Source: Macrosoma leucophasiata (Eukaryota; Arthropoda; Insecta; Lepidoptera; Hedylidae). Taken from it: DNA of 64,000 bases. The first letter of the stretch is position 1; each line of letters begins with the position of its first letter. The translations under genes were made by a program, and so were the position numbers. Below are positions 54,680 to 64,000 of this stretch, in pieces. A model generated the notes under the pieces. The model was given only the letters and a program-made list of their open reading frames with translations. It searched no databases and was not told the origin of the DNA. The DNA lies in assembly GCA_036365455.1 (NCBI GenBank), contig JAWQUS010000004.1, positions 2,239,501 through 2,303,500 on the forward strand, written 5' to 3'.

Positions 54680-55761
54680 CCGAATCCAAATATGTGATTA
54701 GATTTTTTTTTGTCTGTCTGTCTGTTTGTTCAAGCATCACAGAAAATCTACCGGTCCCATTACAATGAAACTTGGTATGATTATACTTTAACCTTTGGCG
54801 CACAACACCGGGTACTTTTTATTCCGGAAAAATGTCTGTTTGTCTGTGTGTTTGTGCACGCTAATATCATAATATTAAGCCATTCTGTATCTTAGTTCTA
54901 TCTTTTAGGGGGTTTCGTACCTAACAGGTAAAAATGTACCCTACGGATAATTAATCCTCCGCTGTCTGTCTGTCTGTCTGTCCGTCCGTCCGTCTGTCAC
55001 CAGCCTGTATTTCATAAATAGTGATAGCTAGAAAGCTAACATTTACACTAATTATGTATTTCTGATACCGCGATTAAAATTAATTGATTACTAAAAATTA
55101 GACAAGGGAAAATGTTAAGGGGTCCAAGGGGGCATACAATAAACGTGTTTTTTTTTTCGTATATGTTTTGCTCGATCATAATAACGGTAGCAAGTAGACG
55201 CTTAAAATTTTCACAGAATTTTTAGGTCTTATGTTGAATATTACCTTCCATAATAAATGTATACATCTACACATCTATATCTATATCAATACAAATAAAT
55301 AAAACTGGAGTGTCTGTTTGTAATATTAAAATAACCGCTTTTTACTGAATACATATGTATGTATACACGGTACATATACTTATCAAAACAACTTTTTTTA
55401 CAATTTTTGTCTGTCTGTCTGTTTGGCGGGACTAATCTTGGGAACGGCTGGACCGATTTTGACGGGACTTTCACTGGCAGATAGCTGATGTGATAAGGAA
55501 TAACTTAGGCTACTTTTATCTCTTCACATCCATACATACCTACATATAAATAATTAGAACTGGAGTGTATCCGACTTTGACGGGACTTCCACGGGTAGGT
55601 AGCTGATGTAACAAGGAGTAACTTAGGCTACTTTTATCTCCATACATTCATACATACATACATACCTACACACAAATAAGTAGAATTAGAGTGTATCCGA
55701 CTTTGACGGGACTTTCACTGGCAGATAGCTGATGTAATAAGAAGTAACTTAGGCTACTTTA
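54680..55761 (-). mobile_element. Helitron-like region with microsatellite and minisatellite
   Basis: (CTGT)n at 54710 and 54961-54998, then three tandem units of about 125 bp (55451 onward) sharing TTTGACGGGAC, AGATAGCTGATG and AACTTAGGCTACTTT. Confidence 0.5.
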
Positions 55762-55848
55762 ATACTAGCTGCGCCCACACTTCGTCCGGGTAGATACTGA
55801 ACAATCATATTTTTTCTCACGTGGACGAAGTCGCGGGCACAGCTAGTA
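55762..55848. repeat. Mini inverted pair of Helitron-like ends
   Basis: CTAGCTGCGCCCACACTTCG and CGAAGTCGCGGGCACAGCTAG face each other over 87 bp. Confidence 0.6.
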
Positions 55849-56241
55849 AATTATAAATCTAATAAATTATTTAATATACGGTTTCCGACAGGTTGGATTA
55901 ATAAAGCTTATAGGATGACAAGGAATTCGAGAATATTTTTCATACAGTATTTCCTTAAGGAGGTATATAAACACACATACACATATCACAAGTTATGTCT
56001 ATTGTTGGCAAGCCTCTTCTATCAGGCATTATGTATCGATGGAGCCACTGCCTTCGGCCTTTATAAAAATAATTATCAATTCCTCGATCGGGAGAGTCAT
56101 CCAATTCACAACTGCACCAGCACAGTATCGTTTCTGAATCTCTAGAATTAATATTTGTAAAGGTGGTACCTCACTTGGAGCATTCCATTTCTATTCAAGA
56201 ACCAATTTTTCAAGACTGCCTCTTCCCCTTCGCATAATAAC

Positions 56242-56582
56242 ATAAATAATAATGGTAACCCAATATACGTCCCACTGCTGGGCACGAGTCTCTCCCCTTT
56301 TTGGGGGGAGGCCTGGAGCTTACTCCACCACGCTGCTCCAATGCGGATTGGTGGAGGTACGGGTTAGTGGCCAACCCACTGTCGGATGTTTTCAAACCGC
56401 CCATAAGGCCTCCGACAAGGTTTAGCTTCCGGGAGCGACGGCTTAACGTGCCCTTCGAAGCACGAAAACACGAATTTTTAATTTGCCACTAGCGGTCACC
56501 CATCACACTCCCGACCGCGCCCGTAATGCTTAACCGCTTAGATCGCTTATGATCTACACCAGCCGCGGGGCCATGCGCGCTT
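56242..56582 (+). repeat. R5 dispersed retroposon
   Basis: Second copy of 43610-43965, ending CAGCCGCGGGGCCATGCGCGC. Confidence 0.7.
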
Positions 56583-56589
56583 CTTTAAC

Positions 56590-57718
56590 TTCTCTTCCTC
56601 TTCTCATAATATGGCCGAAATACGTCAAGATGTATTAAGAGCACGCATTGGAAGGAAAGTCTCCACCGAGCGGACTTATTCTGATATGGTATAACGACCC
56701 TATAGGAAACAATTTCAAAACGTAGTTAAAACTGCAAGCACCGGTATCTACATAAAATAACTTTAGATGTTCCGTGAGTTCTATTATTAGGGAACACGAC
56801 TCGTAGATCCGAACCGTCGTATAACAAGCTATGTGTAATAAACTTTGGAATTATCACATATTATATATAAGTGAAGTGAACATGAAATAAACGTAATACG
56901 ACGATTTTGACACGAACAATGTCCTTTGTTTTTCAATAAACGTCTAAAAAATACTACCTTTTAAGGCTAACCTCCTAAAATAAATTTATAGAAAATATGT
57001 CGGTATTCTCATCCCATCTCAAGTATTATTTTATACAATGAATCGTTTATGCACGGATTTACTTAAAAAAATTTTTGGGGATGACGCCGTATGACTTTAT
57101 TTCATAAATAAAAAAAACAAGTCATTCACACAGTCGATGCTTATTCAAGTTCAAATTTCTATTCATTGATATTGTGTCTGTGGTTAATGGTTTTTGTCGA
57201 GTCTCTCCCGTCTGTTGATTCGAGCAAAACACCTGTTGCGTGTTGCGGGGCCACTGTGCCACTTCACACAGAATAATTTAGCAACAGATGGATGAGACGA
57301 TTCGACATAATTCATATACCTACTGATCATACTGATGAACAGAAATGTCATGAAATCAACTTAATATTTTTTACAATGAGATTGAAAAAAATCAAGTATC
57401 TCATGGCTTAGTCCATAGGTGGCTCTTGGCGTTTTTTTGTGGAGGTTCACAAAAAAATACGTACCTACTTCTTTTCTCATTTCATTTTAGATATTTATTT
57501 AAAAGAAAAACTGCAAAATAACTGACGAAGCCGACACGTTCGCTTGTATACATAAAACGGCAAAAACAACACAGCGTATTATGCCCGCGCACTTGCAGGC
57601 GCCGCGGTTCGGCAAAGTCACGTGATCACGTGTGAGCGGCGCTCCGCATTAGGCTAATTTCTCATACAAGATGTTCTGTTTCACGCGCCGGCCTGTGTCG
57701 ATGTTTTCCTTTCGCACT
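56590..57718. other. No gene recognised
   Basis: Mixed AT-rich sequence with a GC-richer patch (57580-57660) containing CACGTGATCACGTG; nothing assignable. Confidence 0.3.
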
Positions 57719-57719
57719 C

Positions 57720-58257
57720 ATTGAATACAGAGCTAGGAATTGTACTAAACTTCGTTTCATAGGAGCGCAATCGCTGGCTCTCCACTCATTACAACTTGAC
57801 GCAAAATGTACGCGTAAGAAAGATAATTTTGAAAAATGAGATATTAATGGAATTGACCGACAAGTATCGAGGGTGGCATAAAATATTTACGGATGGGTCT
57901 AAGGGAGATGACGGACTAGGGGCTGCTTTTTATGACCAAACCTTAAATCATAGAAAATTGTATCAAATTAATAATTCAAATATTTGTATCATGACATTGG
58001 AATTGATTGCAATCTTCCGGGCTTTGTTATATGTCGATAGTAATGAAATTAAGAATGTAATTATTTTTTCTGACTGTAAAAGTGCATTAGAACATGTAGC
58101 TCGATGTTCTTCTGCTTCCAGAGGTCGATCGATAGCTTTTGAAATCTTAAATTGTATCAATTTATTAGAAAAACAATGTATTTGTGTTAAACTTCAATGG
58201 ATTCCATCTCACATTGGAATACGGGGTAATGAATCCATTGCAGCATGGCGATATTTT
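57720..58257 (+). pseudogene. LINE RNase H domain fragment
   Basis: In-frame from ELGIVLNF: IFTDGSK (first catalytic Asp), ELIAIFRALL (Glu), IIFSDCKSALEH (second Asp), LQWIPSHIGIRGNES (His). The final catalytic Asp (usually NExAD) is lost where the frame enters the CTATCG-rich sequence. From a non-LTR element with C-terminal RNase H. Confidence 0.85.
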
Positions 58258-58330
58258 CGATAGTACTATCGCGCTATCGACTATTTTTCGAGGTCAACTA
58301 TCGATAGCGCAACTATCGATAGTTTAGCAA
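58256..58330. promoter_or_regulatory. Cluster of CTATCGATAG (DRE-like) motifs
   Basis: Exact CTATCGATAG at 58298-58307 and 58313-58322, with three more half sites upstream. Matches the DREF/BEAF motif of insect promoters and boundaries, but may be a repeat. Confidence 0.35.
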
Positions 58331-58498
58331 CACTGCTCTACAGTGTAAGCATTTAACGTTTTAACTTTGCATAAAAATATTAAAAGCCCGCTTCTCTGTA
58401 CCTGTTGCGTTCGACTTTATTACATCGTGAAATAAAAAGAAAAACCTGTTTGTTATACTTGTGAAATGTATTTTATTGCTGAAATTAAATTAACTTTT

Positions 58499-58600
58499 AG
58501 TGGTGGTAAAGCTCCAGTGACGGAGCTCATGGGCCTAGATACCATTGCATCACCTAATCTACTTGCCACTAAGTGGAAGTGTTTATCACTGGCGTATCGC
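58499..58600 (+). repeat. S1 head, older copy
   Basis: AGTGGTGGTAAAGCTCCAG to GTTTATCACTGGCG. Confidence 0.7.
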
Positions 58601-58619
58601 ACCCGGGGCGGACGAGCAA

Positions 58620-59258
58620 AAAAAAAGGAATTATTCCCCATTTTTTTGCGTTTGCACATCCTAACCCGCTAAGTAATACTGGTTATTTTACAAAGATGAT
58701 CACTAGAAAGGGTGTCACTTTTGAAATCAATACGGCTGAACCGATATTAATGAAATTTAATAGAACGGCAGTATGAATCCTAGGAAAGCGATAAAGGCTA
58801 CTTTTGGTAAACCGAAACTAAAGAATATGCGAGTGAAACAGCTAGCATTACAATGATCTATAAAAGTGCGAATGTAATGGAAATTGAAAAAAGAAACCGT
58901 TTAAAGATGATAAAAAAAAACTTGTTAATTAATAACCTTAGTCTAAATGGATTGGATTAGTTAAATAATTCAAAGTATGTTAATTACAGAACCTTTTCCA
59001 TCCTCGATATTCCCACAAGCATTATAGCCTCAGACAGTTAATGGGTTGGTCTACCACTTCCATAAATTTATTAAGAATGCCGTAATATAAGGCATAAAAT
59101 TTTCCCCCTAATATACGTAGACTCAAACAAGTGAAACTGGGGCAAAGGGTGTTTCTTAAGTTATTGCTTAGTCGACAGTCTTCTTCTCTCCACTGACAAA
59201 GGCAGAATTCTACTTAGATATTAAAACCAGATCTTCGGTGAATTTGCCTAAATGCATC
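58620..59258. other. No gene recognised; repeats 59470-59890
   Basis: Blocks such as CTTGTTAATTA, AGACTCAAACAAGTG and GCAGAATTCTAC occur again 600-700 bp later, so 58890-59230 and 59510-59960 are a diverged direct duplication. Confidence 0.5.
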
Positions 59259-59404
59259 CCCCCTTATTCATAAACGTATTTTAGCTAAAGTGTTGCTAAT
59301 CTCTGTTTTGTTTCTTTCTATCCTGCACATTTAACAATGCAACTGACAAAGACAAAGCATTCTATAGCTAAAACGTATCTAATGTACGTTTATGAATAAG
59401 GGGG
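59259..59404. repeat. M3 MITE
   Basis: Both termini intact; separates parts of the duplicated region. Confidence 0.82.
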
Positions 59405-59563
59405 TACGAGTTTATCTTTATCTTTGTTTTCATATTGTCTATACCTGTATTGCATTTACAAGTCAAAACGACTGAATCGATATTAATGATATTTAATTTA
59501 AAAAGATGATAAGAAAAAAACTTGTTAATTACGTTAGTCTAAATACATTGGATTATTGAAATA

Positions 59564-59695
59564 AAAGCTGAAAAGCGACCAAAACGTCGGGTTCGATTCT
59601 AAATAATCATTTTAGTTTAATATATACGCGAGATAAATACAAAAACTAGTTTTTTTTTAATGAGTGTAGCTCGCGAAAACCTATGAACATACTAT
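59564..59695 (+). repeat. Penelope-like terminal repeat
   Basis: AAGCGACCAAAACGTCGGGT to GAGTGTAGCTCGCGAAAACC, inserted in the second duplicate. Confidence 0.7.
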
Positions 59696-60429
59696 AGATT
59701 GAATTAATTAAATAATTCGAAGTATGTTAATACTTTCGCACTGTTATTACCCTTTCTATTCTCAATATTCCCACAAGAATTACAGTCTCAGACAGATAAT
59801 GGGACTTCCACAAATTTATAAGGAAATCCGTAAAATAAAGCTTAAAATTTTCGCCCTAAATATACGTAGACTCAAACAAGTGTAACCGGGGCGAAGGTTG
59901 ATTCTTAAGTTATTGCATAGTCGACCGACTTCTTCTCTCAACTGTCAAAATTCTACTAACTGGCAGAATTCTACACAAGAAATCCATAAAGTTCATCGGT
60001 ATCATTGTTTGTATATGATACTGATTTCTTTTAAAGATCACATTAATTATTTGCATGAATATATTATTATATCTACCCAACTCTTTAAAGATATTTATAC
60101 TTCAATATAAAAAATCATTAAAATCCAGATAACAAGAACAAAACGATCGTTACTTCAGTTACTCAGTTGGTAATTCTATAACTTCGTTTATATATCCAAT
60201 GATAATCAGACGGTACCTTAAAAACAACATTTAGAGTCAACGGCTCCCTAAACAAAGCGAAATTATCCCATTAGCAGGTGGAAACAATGGCAGGCTCTTT
60301 TTACACTGAGCGGTTAAAACGCTCCTTATTTTTTTTCCTACTTACATGACACTGAATCTTTCCTTCTCTTTACGAAGCCTTCTAAATATTTTATCACGCC
60401 AAGTTCCTTACGTAGCAGGCAAAATCATG

Positions 60430-60685
60430 TAGGGGAGTAGCCACAGCGTTCATTACCGATGCAAAACAGTCTGTCCTTTTTGCGAGAGGAAATGCGTGCG
60501 ACACACACGCACACTACAAAAATCGTCTATTACTACGAAACTCACATCTTGACTTTAACAAAATACAGAAACAATTTCACGCACACATGTACACATCTAG
60601 GCGACAAGTATAGGCCCATTTGGGCTTGTAATTTGACAGAGGGGAAACCCTGCACATGGCTACTCCCCTCCGGTGTTGCTCTATG
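60430..60685. repeat. M1 MITE, left end missing
   Basis: GGGGAGTAGCCACAGCG to CTCCGGTGTTGCTCTATG. Confidence 0.75.
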
Positions 60686-60806
60686 TGTTAAATAATCATT
60701 ATTTCATTTTTAAACGTTTCTGTCAGAAAATGTACAAAAGCTATAAGCATATTCATAAGCATATACGAGTATATAACTTCACAGTTGAAATCTTTTTGCA
60801 ACTTTA

Positions 60807-61525
60807 TAGTATCCAACAAGAAATATTGCACATCGACCTTAGGAAGAAGACTTCGGCTTATTTCGGGACTGTAGCGCATTATCTCTTTCGCACCTTATCT
60901 ATCTGACATTTGTCGACCATTTTGATCAAAGGAGATGTTGCGAGCTCGGCTCTGGTTCGTACATGTCCTCAAAAAATGGGTAAATTAAAGAAGAATCCTA
61001 AAAAAAATACAATTAATTTATTCAAGAATATATTTTAGAGTTACAACCACATTTCATTATAACGATTTTATCATTTTCAACTATGTTAAACATGGCGGCG
61101 ATACAGCCGACACTTGGGATCAATCAATTTTGATAGTATTTAGAAAATATTACTTTTTTCTCCAAGTTCTATAATCAAAATACAATTTAAAAATGAAAAT
61201 GTCAAAATGACATCGCACGCCATATTCGCCATGTTAGTTTTGAGTTGCAATTCTAACTGCAAATTATGTTTTGTAACTGCAAACAAAGCTAAATAAGTGA
61301 AAATATGCAGTAAAAAACGTTTTTATATTGATTTTGCCTGTTTAATGATATTGTGTACAATACATGGCCGGAGGTCCATACATTTTTGCAACATCTCCTT
61401 TGACCCATACCGGTCTGTGAGTACCCACGTAGGCAGTGTGCAGCAGAGATAACGCTCTACGAAGTCAAAACTAGCCGATTGTCTCTTTCGTAGGCTCGAT
61501 GTGCAATATTTATTGTTGAGTACGG
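60807..61525. mobile_element. M2 MITE split by M6
   Basis: Left part to TTTTGATCA, right part from GACCCATACCGG; TA flanks. Confidence 0.8.
60929..61401. mobile_element. M6 MITE, longer copy inside M2
   Basis: AAGGAGATGTTGC...GCAACATCTCCTTT; about 125 bp longer than 38164-38511 in the middle. Confidence 0.8.
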
Positions 61526-61678
61526 TACAGTGTTAAGAAATCTCAGTGTAAAAGAGCCTTATCCGTCTGAAATTTAAGCTGCAGCGAATTCGAGTAAATT
61601 GGTCGTTAGATCGTGTAACAACAACATCGTGTTGTCGTCACTTGCCAAATTAGAGTTTACCTGCATTTTAATTGTCGG

Positions 61679-61960
61679 GTTTTTTTTTATGCAATAGAAG
61701 TGGTAAACAATTATGCAGTTCACATTGATGTTAAGAGATGACAGCAGCCTATCGAGACCCACACAAAAACCAAGGTCAAAATGCAGATCCGTTACCACTC
61801 CTGAGGCCTAAGGTGTTATGCCTCTGTGCCGGAAATTACAGGGCCGTACATTACCACCTGACGACCACGCTTTGTCTTTGTGTGGGTGTCTATAGGCTGG
61901 AGTCATCACTTAACATCAATGTGAACTGCATGCTTGTTTGCCACTTCCATTACACATAAG
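61679..61960. repeat. S1 chimera: reverse copy joined to forward tail
   Basis: 61679-61864 minus, to CACCTGAC; 61870-61960 plus, TCTTTGTGTGGGTGTC to CATTACACATAAG. Confidence 0.8.
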
Positions 61961-62228
61961 TATCTTTTTTAATCGTGAGCATTCGATCGCGCTGATAAAG
62001 TCGCGAGCAGCATTTAGTAGTAGATAACGTTATTAAGTATATTTGATTTAATGAAAATACTGCAAAATATTATATTAATGTGTTGAGTAATTTATTTTAT
62101 TCTAGCGGAACAGCTCTCAAACAGCGTTCAAAATATTATCAATCATGTTATACGAGTATCGCATTTAAAATTTATACATTTTCCAATTCGAACATCGCGC
62201 TGTAATGTTAATAATGAACATATAATTT

Positions 62229-62408
62229 TATTGTTTTATATTATTTCGCATTAACACATGCTTGTGAAATATATGTGAAGGAAAGATTTGACAAATCGGG
62301 CAGGACTTCAGTAGCTCAATTGGAAGAGCGGCTGGACTAGATTCCCAGTAGGCCGCGAGTTCGAGTCTCGCCTGAAGTCAAATTTTTCTTTCCATTTTTC
62401 TTTAAATT
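62229..62408 (+). repeat. M12 element with complete tRNA-like core
   Basis: CATTAACACATGCTTGTG arm at left, CAAATTTTTCTTTCC at right; the core 62304-62379 folds as a tRNA. Confidence 0.75.
62304..62379 (+). tRNA. tRNA-like sequence, probably a mobile-element part
   Basis: 76 nt: acceptor GACTTCAG/CTGAAGTC (8 bp), D arm GCTC/GAGC, T arm GCGAG-TTCGAGT-CTCGC all pair; the anticodon stem CTGGA/CCCAG has one mismatch, anticodon uncertain. Repeats elsewhere in damaged form, so it is unlikely to be a functional tRNA gene. Confidence 0.3.
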
Positions 62409-63070
62409 AAATATATAATTTTATTTTTGTTGTAGTAATTAAATAATATCGATAGATAAGTAAAAATACTAGTAATACTAGGCTTCCACTTGCGGATTCG
62501 ATCCAATCAATATGGTTGTACTACACCTTGGCAACATATAATAACGCGGGATGGGCAGCAGCATCTCGTGTTAATACTACAGCCACTGGAATCGCCAAGT
62601 GGAGTGATGACAAAAAAAAAAGAAACAATTTTCAGGAATTTTCTTTCAAAATACAAAGCAGTGCCAATTTTAATACGTTCTTCTAGGTCTAATATTGGTA
62701 GCTGTATTTTTCAGTATAAGTGAAATAACTGTTGGGTAGGTAGTGAAAAACGTTCTTCTTGATACTTAAGTCCTTAAGTAAGAGATTATTATACGCGGAG
62801 ACAGAGGGTCTCCAAATGCAGCCCCGGCCCACTGATTACCTTAGTCCGCCACTGTTATAGTACCAAACATGTGGACGACCACAGACTATTGCGTGTGGAC
62901 GATATTTAAAAGCTTTTGAAGTAAAATTCATTTTATAAATCAAAGAAACAACCTTTTTTGTAGCATAATACAGGAGACTTGAATTAATCAAACCTTGAAC
63001 TTGAACAAAGTTTTCAATTACTAAATGCATCAATTTATGGTTATAACTTTATTCAAATGTAAAAAAAAGA

Positions 63071-63360
63071 TTTTTTTTTTTATGTAATAAAAGTGGCAAA
63101 CAAGCGTGCAGTTCACATTGATGTTAAGTGATGACTGCAGCCTATAGACACCCACACAATGACCAGACGTCAAAATGCAGATGCGCTGCCACTCCTGAGG
63201 CATTAGGTGTTATGCCTCTGTGCCGGAAATTACAGAGCCGTACATTACCACCTGACCGGAACACGATAGTGCTGAACACTACCATTTAGCGGCAAGTATA
63301 TTAGGTAATGCGGTGGTGCCTACGCCCTCGAGCTCCGTCACTGGAGCTCTACCACCAGTA
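63071..63360 (-). repeat. S1 retroposon, full length
   Basis: Poly-T to ACCACCAGTA. Confidence 0.9.
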
Positions 63361-63370
63361 GATTAAAGTC

Positions 63371-63419
63371 ATACATTCACATACAGATTAAAGTGTTATT
63401 ATGTATGTGAATGTATGAA
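63371..63419. repeat. Hairpin, 17-bp arms
   Basis: TCATACATTCACATACA pairs with TGTATGTGAATGTATGA across 15 nt. Confidence 0.75.
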
Positions 63420-64000
63420 ATATTTATTTACTTTTTTGGTTTCATTTGTAATAGTAAAAAATATTTTGAGAGAAAAATATTATGAAAGTGTAGCTAAATC
63501 TATTTAATCTATACTTATTAGGATCCCATGGGTAAATTTTGTATCTGGAACCTGAAACAAAGACATGGCACTTAATTTTTTTTTCCTTAATTGTTGGAGC
63601 AATTTAAGTAACCCCTAGTTTGCACTAAAAACATTAAACATGATGATGTTTCGCAACTCGTCGCATAAAGTATGTATTGCGATGAATGTCTGGTTGGTGC
63701 TAGTGTTCGCAGTTCGCACTGCTGTCAAACCTATCATTTTAACATGTTTTTATTTGAATGTCTCATCAATGCAAACTCACGGTAATGGTAACACAGTAGA
63801 TATGGGTAGTTACTGTCATCGAATGTGTAACCATGCGTTTATTAATTAGTGTCACTTGCAAAAATCGTCATTGACGGGTCTGTTCCATTTGTTTCGATAT
63901 CGAATTATTACGTGCAAAACGTTTTTTAGCCAAGCAATTTTATAGCCTATGCGGGTTCTAGCATTTAATAATTTCTATAATTTACAAACAACAGCGGGAA
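63420..64000. other. No gene recognised
   Basis: AT-rich. A 69-codon frame at 63640-63849 has a hydrophobic start but no family resemblance. Confidence 0.3.

Noticed and set aside
54961..55000. CRISPR-like short repeats
   Set aside because: Plain CTGT microsatellite in a eukaryotic genome; no spacers.
55915..56145. Small secreted-looking frame (LCLLLASLFYQAL...)
   Set aside because: Considered as a second exon of the 48569 gene, but no matching phase-2 acceptor and no family resemblance.
62490..62723. 77-codon frame near the right end
   Set aside because: No motif, no splice support; looks like random sequence beside M12.
63640..63849. 69-codon frame with hydrophobic start
   Set aside because: No signal cleavage context, no homology recognised, close to background expectation.

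Overview
The window is insect nuclear DNA, almost certainly from a butterfly or moth. It is AT-rich and intron-rich. It is packed with short interspersed repeats of lepidopteran type: tRNA-headed SINEs, Helitron-like elements whose terminus is CTAG, RTE and jockey-like LINE tails, and many MITEs. No bacterial, plasmid or phage feature is present. The species cannot be named from the sequence alone.

Two protein-coding genes are well supported. The first is a complete cortactin gene on the + strand. Its 11 coding exons run from 6828 to 19634, and all splice phases are consistent with a 504-residue protein: an Arp2/3-binding acidic N-terminus, five full plus one partial 37-residue actin-binding repeats, a helical/acidic linker and a C-terminal SH3 domain. 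The ATG lies directly after a splice acceptor, so a non-coding first exon must lie upstream, probably between 5340 and 6010. The second gene is an intronless chymotrypsin-fold serine protease at 26095-27036 (+, 313 aa), with an intact catalytic triad but several atypical features. A likely third gene begins at 48569, where a TATA box, a short leader, an ATG and a strong donor site make a first exon encoding only Met-Ala-Phe plus part of a Gly codon. Its remaining exons were not found and probably lie beyond the right edge.

Layout: 1-5300, MITE-rich upstream DNA; 5300-6827, candidate cortactin promoter and first exon; 6828-19634, cortactin, with introns holding about ten repeat families; 19635-24850, intergenic DNA with MITEs, Helitron-like ends and S1 retroposons; 24850-25700, Penelope-like remnants with a GIY-YIG endonuclease reading frame; 26095-27036, serine protease; 27037-48400, intergenic DNA with a decayed LINE reverse transcriptase (31092-32900), a 110-bp perfect palindrome, an RTE 3' end (41123-41850), fold-back elements and dozens of SINEs; 48491 to the end, candidate new gene start and its repeat-filled first intron, including an RNase H fragment of a LINE (57720-58257), a three-unit minisatellite and a tRNA-like element.

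Family labels used below. S1: an approximately 290-bp retroposon with GGTGGTAGAGCTC head and ATGTAA/A-rich tail, over 35 copies. S2 and S3: tRNA-headed SINEs. M1-M14: inverted-repeat elements defined by their termini. H: Helitron-like. Many insertions are nested and several have exact target-site duplications, so relative ages can be read.

I found no convincing undescribed multi-gene system. The most interesting observations are a fold-back element carrying a tRNA-like cloverleaf, inverted M11 copies closely flanking cortactin exons 5-10 (a circular-RNA configuration), the perfect palindrome at 35428-35537, and the candidate gene start at 48569.
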